A stretch of 64,000 bases of DNA from Thermodesulfobacteriota bacterium (GCA_026415035.1 JAOAHX010000001.1:186001-250000); one strand, 5' to 3'. Shown: positions 17,090-25,681, counted from the first letter of the stretch. The notes: generated by a model from the sequence alone, not told the origin. A program made the numbers and translations.

Positions 17090-19239
17090 AGGCATTGACC
17101 CAGGAGAATCTCCAAGAAATCCTTCAATCGGATCGACCCCAAAATCTCTCGTTCCGTGAAAGCCCGCCCATTCCGGACGACCACGTCGCTCATCTCCTTG
17201 CCCTCATCCAGAGGGGACAAACGGCCCTGGCCGCGGATCACCTCCTCTTCCCGGAGATCAACGGAAGGTTGTCCGAAACCGTAGGAGGCCTCATCCAAAA
17301 ACTGAACCTTCTCTTCTACCAGTCAAAACTCTCTCCCCGGGAGACCCAAAAGACCCTAAAACAAAAGGTCCATTTCAGGCAGCATGCCTATGAAGTCCTC
17401 CTTGAGATGGCCTTGAACTTCTTCGGCCTGGAAAGTCGCTGGCTCGACGAAAGGGAAAAAACGGAATCGGTCGGATTCATTCTCAACACGTTGGGAGCCT
17501 GGGAAGACTTGGAGAGGGAGGAGGGTTCGGTCTCGGTCGCCAAGGCGGTGATCCACCAATGGCTTCTTAAAATGAAGAGGGTTCAGAGGGGCGGTAGCAT
17601 GGTGGCGAAAACCGCCTCCCGAATGGAAGAGAAGATCGACTGGAACGGTCCCCTCTTCCGTCAACTCTTGACCCTGGCGCAGAGGGAAATCCAGCAAAAC
17701 CCTTATTACCAGATGGTCAACAACGGGCTCTGCAGGTTCGGCAATGACTACGCCCTCGGTCTGAGATGGCTTAGGCATTTGGGATTTGAGCAGGTCTCCA
17801 CCAATCCTGTGCTCGCCGCCAGGGCCTATCAAGACGAACCGGGCCTGACCGACCTCCTGTTGGCGGAGGTGAGAGGTTGTCCGGAGGGAAGGCGCTGGTT
17901 GTCCCAACCTCGCCGTTACGGAGAGGACATCGCTCTCTACGCCACCCTCCTCTGCCTCTGGGAAAACCTCTACGTCTTCCGTCCCCTCTTCTTCAATCTT
18001 CGCGAGACCTCCGGAGGCGGGGTGGTCAGTTTCCAGCTCAATCCCAACGTTGCCCACCAGGTCGAGGAGAGCTTGAGGGATGTCTTCAAGGCATTCTCCC
18101 TCGCCTCCGAAAGATTGGCCCTCTACGATCAATACCTTCTGGCGGGGTACCGGATAGACGGCTGGAAAGGGAGGCCCAATCTGGTCATCAAGGTGGCTGC
18201 CACCACCGGGGCCGCCCGGGCGATCACTCGCATGATCAACGCCTTTGGCTTTGGATCCAACATTACGGTCGATTTCAGCGTAAGCCAGGAGGCCACCCTC
18301 CTCCTCGAGGAGATGGAGGGGATGGCCGAGGCCCTTAAAAAGGGGATCCAACCCACCCAGGTCTATGTGACCAATATGGGCGGACGGCTCGAGAGCCACC
18401 TGAGAGAGATCAAACTGGAGGAGCTCTTCCGCGATTTAAAAGAGGCCGTGGGCGAAGAGGAGGCCCTTCGGAGGGTCCTGAAACTCTCCGAGGCCAATGG
18501 GACGAAGGAAAAAGTGGCTCAAGGGAGGACCTACGAAGAGAAGGTGATCGCCGCCACCCGGTATGCAAACGGACAGAGGACGATCGACGATCCCATCTAT
18601 GAGGCCCTCGCACCGATCGCAACCAAAGAGACCCTCCGATCCCTCGAGGAGGCCATCGCAACGGCAGGCACGCTGGTGGCCAGAAGGGTCTGGTTCATCT
18701 TCTTTTCGGAACAGAATCGGGAACGCTGGATCGCCTATCTGTCCAAGAAGAAAGGCCTCACCCAAAACCAGGCCCGGCAGATCATGGATCGGATTTATTA
18801 TCTCCCTGCTTCGAAAAGGAAACCCTTCGACACCCTCTGGACCCTCTCCTCCCGGAATCTCGTCCATACGGAATTTCCGGACCATCAGGAGAACGTGAGA
18901 AGGATGGCCGAAGACCCCCATGTCGACCTGATGGAATACCGGGAGTCTATCGCGGACAACATGCCGGCCGGCATCCTCGATGAGCTCAGTCGGATCGAAG
19001 ACTTCAGAAAGGCCTTCGAACTTAACCGGGAACTGGCGAAGGTCTTCGAAGAGGCTGGCCTCTGCGGAGACTTCGGCCTCGGCGGGCTCGACCCTTCGGA
19101 ATGGCCGACCTTTGGACCGGTCGTCAAAACCCTCTTTGAATTCAAAAAGGCCTATGATACATTTAAAGAGGAGGTCTCCTGCCTCGTCAAAGGGGCGGGC
19201 CGGGAAGGTGGTCGATGCAAGAGGAAAGGAAAACGATGA
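17086..19239 (+). CDS. Long transaldolase-like protein
   Basis: The 717-aa protein has a transaldolase-like core at about residues 210-430. It contains QVSTNPVLAARA (the STNP loop), NLVIKVAATTGAARAI with the probable Schiff-base Lys369, NITVDFSVSQ, and a later GGRLESHL. The first 190 residues (helical) and the last 250 have no assignment I can make; normal transaldolases are only about 220-330 aa. The usual catalytic Asp of the first beta strand is not obvious (CRFGNDYALG). It overlaps the UxaE-like gene by 4 bp and the TIM-barrel gene by 4 bp, so all three are translationally coupled. A transaldolase or aldolase step on a sugar acid is a reasonable guess, but it is not shown. Confidence 0.72.
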   Translation: MKALTQENLQEILQSDRPQNLSFRESPPIPDDHVAHLLALIQRGQTALAADHLLFPEINGRLSETVGGLIQKLNLLFYQSKLSPRETQKTLKQKVHFRQHAYEVLLEMALNFFGLESRWLDEREKTESVGFILNTLGAWEDLEREEGSVSVAKAVIHQWLLKMKRVQRGGSMVAKTASRMEEKIDWNGPLFRQLLTLAQREIQQNPYYQMVNNGLCRFGNDYALGLRWLRHLGFEQVSTNPVLAARAYQDEPGLTDLLLAEVRGCPEGRRWLSQPRRYGEDIALYATLLCLWENLYVFRPLFFNLRETSGGGVVSFQLNPNVAHQVEESLRDVFKAFSLASERLALYDQYLLAGYRIDGWKGRPNLVIKVAATTGAARAITRMINAFGFGSNITVDFSVSQEATLLLEEMEGMAEALKKGIQPTQVYVTNMGGRLESHLREIKLEELFRDLKEAVGEEEALRRVLKLSEANGTKEKVAQGRTYEEKVIAATRYANGQRTIDDPIYEALAPIATKETLRSLEEAIATAGTLVARRVWFIFFSEQNRERWIAYLSKKKGLTQNQARQIMDRIYYLPASKRKPFDTLWTLSSRNLVHTEFPDHQENVRRMAEDPHVDLMEYRESIADNMPAGILDELSRIEDFRKAFELNRELAKVFEEAGLCGDFGLGGLDPSEWPTFGPVVKTLFEFKKAYDTFKEEVSCLVKGAGREGGRCKRKGKR

Positions 19240-20087
19240 GTCGAAAGGTTCCGTTCAAGATTGCCATCTGCAACGAACTCTTTCAGGGATGGCCCATCGA
19301 AAAGGTCTTCGAATACGCCTCAAAGACGGGGTACGACGGCGTGGAGATCTCTCCCTTCACCCTTGCCGATTCGGTCACCGAGATCTCTCCCAAGCGAAGG
19401 AATGCCATCCGGCGTGCGGCCGAAGAGAATGGCGTCGAGATCGTCGGCCTTCATTGGCTGTTGGTCAAGCCCGAAGGCCTTTACATCAACCATCCGGATG
19501 AGTTCATCCGGATTCGAACCCAGGAGTACATGGAGGCCCTCATCCACTTCTGCGCCGACATCGGCGGCAAGGTCCTGGTCCACGGATCCCCCCACCAGAG
19601 GACGATCCAACCAGGGTGGAATATAAAGGATTCCTGGGATTATGCGGCCGAAACCTTTCGCGTCGTTCTCAAAACCGCCCGACAGCGGAACGTCTTCTAC
19701 TGTCTTGAACCCCTCTCCCCGCAGCAGACCAACTTCATCAATACCATCGAGGACGCCCTCCGGTTCGTGAGGGAGCTCCGGCACCCCAATTTCAAGATCG
19801 TCTTCGACTGCCGGAGCGCGGCCTCGACCGAACGTTCCCTGACCGAGGCCCTCCGAAGGAGTATCGAATCGGGATACCTCCGCCACATCCATGTCAATGA
19901 TGCCAATGGCCTGGGTCCTGGTTTCGGAGCCATCCGATTTCTGCCCCTATTGAGACTCCTCCTCCAGAAGGGATACAAAGGATACCTCTCGGTCGAGGTC
20001 TTCAACTTCGACCACGATCCCCAGACCATTGCCAGCCGAAGCCTTGGATACCTCAAAGGGATATTGGAAGCCCTGACCGAGGGTTAA
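19236..20087 (+). CDS. Sugar phosphate isomerase/epimerase (xylose-isomerase-like TIM barrel)
   Basis: The protein of about 283 aa belongs to the AP endonuclease 2/xylose-isomerase-like TIM barrel group. Repeated strand ends carry likely metal ligands: GYDGVEISP, VLVHGSP, YCLEPLSP (Glu), IVFDCRSA (Asp), HIHVNDANG (His/Asp) and YLSVEVFNFD (Glu). Such enzymes epimerise ketoses or inositol-type sugars using a divalent metal. The ATG at 19236 forms an ATGA overlap with the upstream stop; an alternative ATG at 19215 would add seven residues and also has a ribosome site. It closes the UxaE/transaldolase-like operon and probably works in the same pathway. Confidence 0.82.
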   Translation: MSRKVPFKIAICNELFQGWPIEKVFEYASKTGYDGVEISPFTLADSVTEISPKRRNAIRRAAEENGVEIVGLHWLLVKPEGLYINHPDEFIRIRTQEYMEALIHFCADIGGKVLVHGSPHQRTIQPGWNIKDSWDYAAETFRVVLKTARQRNVFYCLEPLSPQQTNFINTIEDALRFVRELRHPNFKIVFDCRSAASTERSLTEALRRSIESGYLRHIHVNDANGLGPGFGAIRFLPLLRLLLQKGYKGYLSVEVFNFDHDPQTIASRSLGYLKGILEALTEG

Positions 20088-20183
20088 TCGCCTGCCAAAA
20101 GAATGAACATTTGGCATCTTCCATGACAAATTTATTCCCTCTTGGATGGCTTATTTTTTTAAAATACCAATAGTTTTAAGAAG

Positions 20184-20211
20184 TTTAAGAATCATTCATT
20201 GATGGTATAAA
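20184..20211 (+). promoter_or_regulatory. Possible promoter upstream of the kinase-like gene
   Basis: TTTAAG (20184-20189), a 16-base spacer and TATAAA (20206-20211) lie in an AT-rich gap between the sugar operon and the kinase-like gene. The -35 match is weak. No ribosome site of note lies before the ATG at 20252. Confidence 0.4.
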
Positions 20212-20251
20212 ATTTGCATTTCTTATTAGGGCCCACTTAGGTGTTTCGAAA

Positions 20252-21184
20252 ATGAGGATTACGCCAAAAAATATGGAAGAAATGGTCAAAGACCTGGCCG
20301 AAGTCCATGAATCCCATGAACTTCCCAGGATTAAGCCGAAACCTGAGCCGTTCCCTGTCCCGCCGGATCCCAAAACACCCCCATCCCAAGAGAGAGGCCC
20401 CACCCTGGAAGTTCAAAACAATCACCTCTTTCCCCTAATGCTCGAATTGATCGATCGCGTCCGGGGAAGCCTTGCTGCCATGAAAACCCTGGCCTTCTAC
20501 TCCCGGGAGAATTTCAAGAACCCTGAACTGGGCGAATACTTCTATCGGGTCGTCTCGGATGACATCGAAAAGACGATCTCCCTCCTCGACTGTTTCTGTG
20601 ACTACGTCAACGTGAACACGCCGGTCAAAAAATCGGATACGATTCGGAAATTGATCGAAGAAATTCTGTCGGAAAACCAGCAAGAACTGGAGGGCAAACA
20701 GATTAAGATCATTCGGAAGCAGTTCGACCCTGAATTGCCCGAGACCACCCTGACCGATGAGCAGCTGAGGTTCATCTTCAACTCGATCTTTCAGTACCTT
20801 CTCTTCTCCATCACCGAGAGAGGAAGGATCGGCATCATGACCCGATCGATCGATCCCGAGGATTGGACCGGTCAGCAGAAGGCGCTTTTACAGAAAAATC
20901 AAAAATATATTGAGGTGCTCATCGTTTTTACCCAACTGAACGTGACCAGAGAGAGCATTGACCTTCTTCCTCCACTATCCCCAGAGGACCAAGAAAAGCG
21001 AATGGATATCTTCCTCCAACTGGTGAAAAGGACCCTCGAGAAGAACCGGGGGACGATGGAGTCCCAATGGGACCCGGAAAAAAGGATGACGATCATCTCC
21101 ATCGTCTTACCGATAGAAAGGCGAAATGTCTTTCAATTTTTGTCACCCCAAGACCGGTTGAAGAAGATAGAGAGAAAAGAATAA
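20252..21184 (+). CDS. Degenerate histidine-kinase-like protein (no phospho-acceptor His)
   Basis: The 310-aa soluble protein has a Pro-rich N-terminus (about 1-50). A helical segment (LMLELIDRVRGSLAAMKTLAFYSREN) has the spacing of a DHp domain but lacks the His of an H-box. A C-terminal domain (DEQLRFIFNSIFQYLLFSITERGRIGIMTR) is reminiscent of the N-box of an HATPase domain, but no DxGxG-type ATP-binding box is visible. It may be an inactive sensor-kinase relative, perhaps a scaffold, and family assignment is tentative. A 65-aa acidic ORF follows 45 bases downstream and is likely co-transcribed. Confidence 0.55.
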   Translation: MRITPKNMEEMVKDLAEVHESHELPRIKPKPEPFPVPPDPKTPPSQERGPTLEVQNNHLFPLMLELIDRVRGSLAAMKTLAFYSRENFKNPELGEYFYRVVSDDIEKTISLLDCFCDYVNVNTPVKKSDTIRKLIEEILSENQQELEGKQIKIIRKQFDPELPETTLTDEQLRFIFNSIFQYLLFSITERGRIGIMTRSIDPEDWTGQQKALLQKNQKYIEVLIVFTQLNVTRESIDLLPPLSPEDQEKRMDIFLQLVKRTLEKNRGTMESQWDPEKRMTIISIVLPIERRNVFQFLSPQDRLKKIERKE

Positions 21185-21229
21185 GGAGGGAACCCCCTTC
21201 CCGCGGTAAGGAGAAAGGAGTTGGCCTCG

Positions 21230-21427
21230 ATGAAGGATTTTGACAACCATATCAGTTTTGAAAGGTGGTCGGAAATGATGGCCAGGGACATCTACGTCTA
21301 TGAGGAAGATAAACCCCGATCCCTTGCTAAACTCTTTGAGATGTTTGGCGATGATTTTGAAGAGGACGAGTCCACCTTCGCCCAGGCCGATCAGAAGACC
21401 TCCTCTCGGTCAACGAAAGCTTTTTGA
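21230..21427 (+). CDS. Small acidic hypothetical protein
   Basis: The 65-aa hydrophilic protein has an acidic middle (YEEDKPRS, FGDDFEEDEST) and a basic tail. An upstream in-frame TTG was rejected in favour of the ATG at 21230, which has AAGGAG nine bases before it. The 3' end overlaps the convergent flavoprotein gene by 18 bases. No family was recognised. Position directly after the kinase-like gene suggests a shared transcript. Confidence 0.5.
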   Translation: MKDFDNHISFERWSEMMARDIYVYEEDKPRSLAKLFEMFGDDFEEDESTFAQADQKTSSRSTKAF

Positions 21428-22819
21428 GAGCTCCTCGGCCACATGAATCCCACTGAGGAATTCCCCTTCCATCCCTAATTGGGGATAGTTCACCCTCCCT
21501 GAAACATAGACGCTCCTTGAGATCTTGATCGGCACGATCCCTTCCCACCATCGGAAATGGGAGGGCTTTCCGTAGATATAATGAGGATAGGACCAGCAAT
21601 CGCCCTGCTCTTCGATCCACCGACGGTCGATAAACTCCAAAGAATCCTCAAGGAAGGGAAAGAGACGGTTCAAATGAGCGATCACCCCTGTCTCGAGTTC
21701 GGAAATCGGCCTCCTCCCGCTCTCATCGAAAGGCATCAGGGCTTCGGCGGTGAGGCCAATTTTCCCTTCAGGGGCTGAGGCCTCCTCTCCCAGCCGGCCC
21801 AAGCGGAGGAAGAGGAGGTTTCCTCCCTCGAGAGGTTTTTCCGGGTCAAGTAGGGAGACGAGCTGGCCTCCCATGCCAACGGGAACCACCCTTTTACGAA
21901 TGCCCGCGCAAAAGGGAATGACTTTGTAGCGGGGCCGAATCCTTCCCCTCCACTTGAAAAGGAAGTCTCTCTTCTTCCCAAATAGGTTTGAGAAGGAATG
22001 GGGAGGAGTATTGATGACGAAACGTTGGCACTGGAGGGGACCCCTTCCTTCTTTCAGGTAGACCCTTACCTCCCCTCGCCACCTCACCTCCACCCTTTCG
22101 ACCTCATCGGTCTCCTGGATGAGGCCTCCGTTGTGGAGAAGGGTGTGAAGGAGACCTCGCTCCACTCGGCCGAGATCCACCTGGACCCTTGGTCCCGTCT
22201 CTCCATATTCGATCAGGCGGGCAAGGAGGGGGAGCGGATAAGAATCCAAATACAGATAGCTCCGCGAGAGGGCCTGGAGTTGAAGGACGGTTTCAAATTC
22301 CTTCGAAAGAGGAGGGAGGCAATCGTCGACCCTCCTTGCCCTGAGGAATCGATCCAATGGGAAGGCCCTGTTGAAAAAGGAAGGAGGGGCAAAGGGGAAC
22401 GGATCCTGCCTTCTCCGCTCTAAGGCTTCATAGAAAGCCTCGATTGGACCGAGCTCCTTGGGGAATTCTCTCTGCCATTCCTTTCGCAAAAGGGTACGAT
22501 CCCGATATAGGTCGATTCGGGCCTCGGGTAAAAGGACCTGAAACGCGACGGATCTCTTCAGCCCCGCCCCTGCCTCTCGATACCCGGGTCCTTGCTCGGG
22601 GAAGGGGATTTTCCTTAACAGGTCTATGGGAATGGTTTCGTCCAAGGGGGTAGAAAAAAAAACGAACCGGTATCCCTCCCTCTCGTAGTAGGGACGGTAT
22701 CGTCTCTCTTTGAGCAAGACAATCTTCCTTCCCTCCTTGGCGAGGAGGCTTGCGGCAATCAGACCGCTCAACCCGTCGCCCAAGAAGATGACATCGAAGT
22801 CGGTCCCGGGTGAAATCAT
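21410..22819 (-). CDS. FAD-dependent oxidoreductase, carotenoid desaturase/amine oxidase-like
   Basis: This flavoprotein of about 469 aa starts with a dinucleotide-binding fold (FDVIFLGDGLSGLIAASLLAKEG, GxGxxG as GDGLSG). It ends with the second FAD-contact motif typical of phytoene desaturase/carotene isomerase-like enzymes (VYVSGRVNYPQLGMEGEFLSGIHVAEEL). The substrate-binding middle is divergent. The ATG at 22819 was chosen over a GTG two codons earlier. It lies 20 bases after purM on the same strand and is probably co-transcribed with it. The reaction is unknown; a lipid or isoprenoid redox step would fit the fold. It could also be a NAD(P)-binding protein of another subgroup. Confidence 0.75.
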   Translation of the reverse strand: MISPGTDFDVIFLGDGLSGLIAASLLAKEGRKIVLLKERRYRPYYEREGYRFVFFSTPLDETIPIDLLRKIPFPEQGPGYREAGAGLKRSVAFQVLLPEARIDLYRDRTLLRKEWQREFPKELGPIEAFYEALERRRQDPFPFAPPSFFNRAFPLDRFLRARRVDDCLPPLSKEFETVLQLQALSRSYLYLDSYPLPLLARLIEYGETGPRVQVDLGRVERGLLHTLLHNGGLIQETDEVERVEVRWRGEVRVYLKEGRGPLQCQRFVINTPPHSFSNLFGKKRDFLFKWRGRIRPRYKVIPFCAGIRKRVVPVGMGGQLVSLLDPEKPLEGGNLLFLRLGRLGEEASAPEGKIGLTAEALMPFDESGRRPISELETGVIAHLNRLFPFLEDSLEFIDRRWIEEQGDCWSYPHYIYGKPSHFRWWEGIVPIKISRSVYVSGRVNYPQLGMEGEFLSGIHVAEELSKSFR

Positions 22820-22839
22820 GAACACCCCAAAGGCAAGGA

Positions 22840-23880
22840 TTAGACATATTCAATGGGAGGTTCTCCTGGATCCGCTTTCACGATCTCTCCGATCAGAAAG
22901 GCCTTTTCCCCTAAGGCGCGAAGTCTTCCCAGAATCTTATCGGCCTCATCCCGGGGGACGACGAGAACCATCCCGATTCCGTTGTTGAAGGTCCGAAACA
23001 TCTCCTCCTCTTCGATTTTTCCCATCGCCTTCAGAAAGGGGAAGATGGGCGGAACTTCCCATGCCCCCTTTCGCACGATCGCCTTATATCCAGGGGGGAG
23101 GATCCTCGGCAGATTTCCCGTGATCCCTCCCCCGGTGATGTGGGCTATCCCCGACACCTCAAAGGTGTCAACGAGATTTAGAATCGTCTTGACATAGATC
23201 CGGGTGGGCCGGAGCAGTTCCACCCCCAATACCTCTCCGATTTCGTCCACTCTTTGGCGGAGATCCATACGGTGATGTTCCAGAAGGATTTTCCTCACCA
23301 GAGAGTAGCCGTTGCTATGGAGACCGCTCGAGGCGATGCCGATCAACTGGTCTTCTGCGGTCACTCTCGATCCATCGATCAGACGGTCGGCTTCGGCGAT
23401 ACCTACGGTAAACCCCGCCAGGTCATATTCTCCCTCCTGATAAAATCCAGGCATCTCTGCGGTCTCGCCACCGATAAGGGAGCATTCCGCTTCCCGGCAT
23501 CCCCGCACGATGCCGCCGACCACCTGGACCGCCTTCTCCGGATCGAGCTTCGAGGTGGCCAGGTAGTCGAGAAGGAAGAGGGGCTTGGCGCCACAGACGA
23601 CGATGTCATTGACACACATGGCCACCAAATCGATGCCCACGGTATCATGTCGGTCCATCAGAAAGGCAATCTTTAACTTCGTTCCGACGCCATCGGTGGA
23701 AGAGACCAAGACGGGCCGTTTAAAGGAGGAAAGGTCGAGGGAGACGCACCCGGCAAAACCCCCGACCTTCGTCAGGACCCCAGGCCGGAAAGTCGATTCG
23801 ACCATGCCTTGAATGGCCCTGACAAAGGCTTCCCCCCTCTCGATATCCACGCCCGAATCTTTGTACGTAAAGGAATCCAT
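22840..23880 (-). CDS. purM: Phosphoribosylformylglycinamidine cyclo-ligase (AIR synthetase)
   Basis: The 346-aa enzyme matches PurM over its full length, with YKDSGVDIERGEAFV at the N-terminus, LVSSTDGVGTKLKIA, IDLVAMCVNDIVVCGAKPLFLLDYLA, GGETAEMPGFY and SGIAHITGGGITGNLPRILP. It converts FGAM with ATP to AIR in purine synthesis. The ATG at 23880 with GAGGAGACGGAG upstream was preferred to a 12-codon longer ORF. purC is elsewhere in the window (54 kb), so purine genes are scattered. Confidence 0.96.
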   Translation of the reverse strand: MDSFTYKDSGVDIERGEAFVRAIQGMVESTFRPGVLTKVGGFAGCVSLDLSSFKRPVLVSSTDGVGTKLKIAFLMDRHDTVGIDLVAMCVNDIVVCGAKPLFLLDYLATSKLDPEKAVQVVGGIVRGCREAECSLIGGETAEMPGFYQEGEYDLAGFTVGIAEADRLIDGSRVTAEDQLIGIASSGLHSNGYSLVRKILLEHHRMDLRQRVDEIGEVLGVELLRPTRIYVKTILNLVDTFEVSGIAHITGGGITGNLPRILPPGYKAIVRKGAWEVPPIFPFLKAMGKIEEEEMFRTFNNGIGMVLVVPRDEADKILGRLRALGEKAFLIGEIVKADPGEPPIEYV

Positions 23881-23956
23881 CTCCGTCTCCTCTCCCCTCG
23901 TTCTTGCCAATCCCACCGGTCCGTTCCATGAGGAGAAATCGCAACGGCCTCTTCCA

Positions 23957-23986
23957 ATCTTAATCGATCAAAAATGAAATTGACAA
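23957..23986 (-). promoter_or_regulatory. Promoter of purM
   Basis: On the minus strand, TTGTCA (23981-23986), an 18-base spacer and TAAGAT (23957-23962). Its -35 box overlaps that of the divergent plus-strand promoter (23980-23985) by five bases, so the two promoters must compete for polymerase. Confidence 0.6.
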
Positions 23987-24008
23987 GGCGATCCGTATCT
24001 GCTAAGGT
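23980..24008 (+). promoter_or_regulatory. Promoter of the small exported protein gene
   Basis: TTGACA (23980-23985), a 17-base spacer and TAAGGT (24003-24008). A strong AGGAGGGG ribosome site precedes the ATG at 24031. The -35 is shared with the divergent purM promoter. Confidence 0.6.
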
Positions 24009-24030
24009 TTAAAAAAATTCAGGAGGGGAT

Positions 24031-24375
24031 ATGACACCCAAAAACCGAACTCTTTGGTTCCTCATCCTCCTCGTCACTTTCTTAACCTTCGCCACAAGCC
24101 CTGCGCTCTCGGCGGGGGATCAGTGGAAAAGTGACGATCCGTCCACACACCAATGGAGCATGCTTGACCTCCTGGTGGCCAGGCCCATGGGCGTGTTGGG
24201 CTCGTTGGTTGGGGTGGGGCTCTTCATCACGAGCCTTCCCTTCACCATCTCCGTGGATGTGTTCTCTAAAATCCAACATCAGCCCTCCTCGGCCATCAAG
24301 GATGCGGCGACGATGTTTATCCTCGAACCGTTGAAATTCTCCTTCACTCGGGAATTTCCCGACGAAAACATGTAA
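24031..24375 (+). CDS. Small exported/membrane protein of unknown function
   Basis: The 114-aa protein has a signal peptide (basic N-terminus, core LWFLILLVTFLTFA, cleavage near ALSA-GD). A second hydrophobic segment, MGVLGSLVGVGLFITSLPFTI, follows and the protein ends EPLKFSFTREFPDENM. Proteins with this plan (a Gly-rich membrane segment, SLPF, then a P-x-x-F/Y-T/S-F-R ending) occur widely in proteobacteria without known function. Likely location is the inner membrane or periplasm. The promoter and ribosome site are good, so the gene is probably real. Confidence 0.7.
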   Translation: MTPKNRTLWFLILLVTFLTFATSPALSAGDQWKSDDPSTHQWSMLDLLVARPMGVLGSLVGVGLFITSLPFTISVDVFSKIQHQPSSAIKDAATMFILEPLKFSFTREFPDENM

Positions 24376-24384
24376 GTTCCGCCC

Positions 24385-24573
24385 TCACCAGATTTCGCGG
24401 ACCTTTTCTTCTTCTTTCAGCTTTCGATGGCAGAAAGGGCAGGGTTTCCCTTCTTTGATGAGGATTTCTTTCATCATCTCAATCAGCTCATGATCCTCTA
24501 AAATCTGTTTGACGATGTGAGGATGGGGTTTCCTGTCATATTTCCGATAAGGAAAACTGCTTTTACCACCCAT
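24385..24573 (-). CDS. Small hypothetical protein with one CxxC motif
   Basis: The 62-aa basic protein ends with a CPFC pair (PCPFCHRKLKEEEKV) and has a helical middle (KQILEDHELIEMMKEIL). The ribosome site GGGAGGATCGCC before the ATG is strong, which supports it as a real gene. A single CxxC could bind metal as a dimer or act in redox chemistry. It is convergent with the exported-protein gene, with 9 bases between stops. Confidence 0.6.
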   Translation of the reverse strand: MGGKSSFPYRKYDRKPHPHIVKQILEDHELIEMMKEILIKEGKPCPFCHRKLKEEEKVREIW

Positions 24574-24633
24574 GGCGATCCTCCCTTCCAGGCGTCGTGG
24601 GACCTCTTTTCTTGGACGGCCTCCGATGGCCCT

Positions 24634-24680
24634 GGGGGTCCTGGTTCACCCGATTAACCCTGAAAGGACCCCCCTTTTTA
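24634..24680 (+). terminator. Probable intrinsic terminator (plus strand)
   Basis: A 9-bp GC-rich stem GGGGGTCCT/AGGACCCCC (24634-24642 and 24665-24673) has a nested GGTT/AACC helix in its loop and is followed by CTTTTTA. It would end plus-strand transcription, for example read-through from the exported-protein gene at 24031-24375. The rest of the 24574-24855 gap holds no other clear feature. Confidence 0.55.
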
Positions 24681-24855
24681 TGTCGGAGTTCAACGCTTCC
24701 TGAAATCGATTTCACCCTTTTTGAAACCCTCTCATCTTATTATAACCTATGGAACAAACTCGGAGTGGCCCTGGCCAGGCCTCTTGGGGCTTAAACCGCT
24801 CCCAGCACAAACCGTCCCATCATTCTGGATCTGCCATAGGATGAAGAGGGAAGGA

Positions 24856-25254
24856 CTACTGGGTCAGGGTATAGAGAAAGTCTTTCAAGCGTTGCAAATG
24901 GTCAGGAGAGATGTCCACAAACTTTAACCCGGTTCGGTAATCGCCCCAGTCCTTCTCGAGATGAAGATCGATCCACACAACCTCCCCGATTATCTCCACC
25001 ACATTCATGTGGGCCCCGTAATGAAAAAAGAGCTTTAAGGCGAGTTGTTGCCCGATCTTCATCTTCTCGGGGAGGTAGACCAACAATCCTCCCTCGCTCG
25101 CATTGAGGGCCCGTCCCGTCCGGGTCGATGAGGAATTGAGGGTTTGATATTCGATCGGAAGATCGATGGAAAACCGGGGATACTTCCTCCTCTCAAGATT
25201 CGCAATCCCAATCCGCCCCTTCCCTTCCTGTTTCTCACCTGCCCCCGCCTCCAT
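24856..25254 (-). CDS. PilZ domain protein (c-di-GMP receptor type)
   Basis: This protein is about 132 aa (145 aa if the ATG at 25293, overlapping the upstream stop, is used). It has a PilZ domain with the c-di-GMP-binding RxxxR box in ERRKYPRF and the NASEGG ((D/N)xSxxG) motif. The beta-barrel strands VVEIIGEVVWIDLH and DYRTGLKFVDI follow. Family members bind c-di-GMP and act on motility, polysaccharide or adhesion systems, often as single-domain adaptors. It is the second of two tandem PilZ genes behind the Fe-S fusion gene. Confidence 0.82.
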   Translation of the reverse strand: MEAGAGEKQEGKGRIGIANLERRKYPRFSIDLPIEYQTLNSSSTRTGRALNASEGGLLVYLPEKMKIGQQLALKLFFHYGAHMNVVEIIGEVVWIDLHLEKDWGDYRTGLKFVDISPDHLQRLKDFLYTLTQ

Positions 25255-25273
25255 CCCTAACCCCTTCTTTTTG

Positions 25274-25681
25274 TCATGCCTCCTCAAGGGCATGATGGTT
25301 CTCTAAAAGTTCTCTCAATTTTTGGTAGTCGCTGTTTTGCATCCGAAGAAACTTCAACCCGTATTTGTAACCCTTCCAATCTTCCTCCCAATGGAGGTCC
25401 TTCCAGACGATCTCGGCCAAGACCTCGAAATTGGCCAGTTCAAACCCTTTGGGAAAAAGGACGGCGACGTTCAATTTCGTGCCAATCGATAGGTTTTTCA
25501 CCGATTGAATGAGCAGGCCCAATTCGCTCGCATTGAGGGTTAGCCCTCCGTAAAGGGAGGGGCCCTGGGTCATCTGGTATTCGAGGGGTAAATGGAGAGG
25601 CCTTCGTTTCGCTTTCCGGCGATCCCTCACACCTTTCAATCCTTCCACGGAATGCCTCCGATCATCTAAAGGGGTTTCCAT
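25274..25681 (-). CDS. PilZ domain protein
   Basis: The 135-aa protein has the RxxxR-type basic box (RDRRKAKRRP), NASELG and the strands FEVLAEIVWKDLHW and YKYGLKFLRM. The ATG at 25681 lies inside the 3' end of the upstream gene (16-bp overlap), so translation is coupled to it. A 25-codon longer ORF would sit wholly inside that gene and was rejected. It resembles the neighbouring PilZ proteins at 24.9 and 27.8 kb (shared VW-D-W...YGLKF pattern), which suggests local duplication. Confidence 0.8.
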   Translation of the reverse strand: METPLDDRRHSVEGLKGVRDRRKAKRRPLHLPLEYQMTQGPSLYGGLTLNASELGLLIQSVKNLSIGTKLNVAVLFPKGFELANFEVLAEIVWKDLHWEEDWKGYKYGLKFLRMQNSDYQKLRELLENHHALEEA

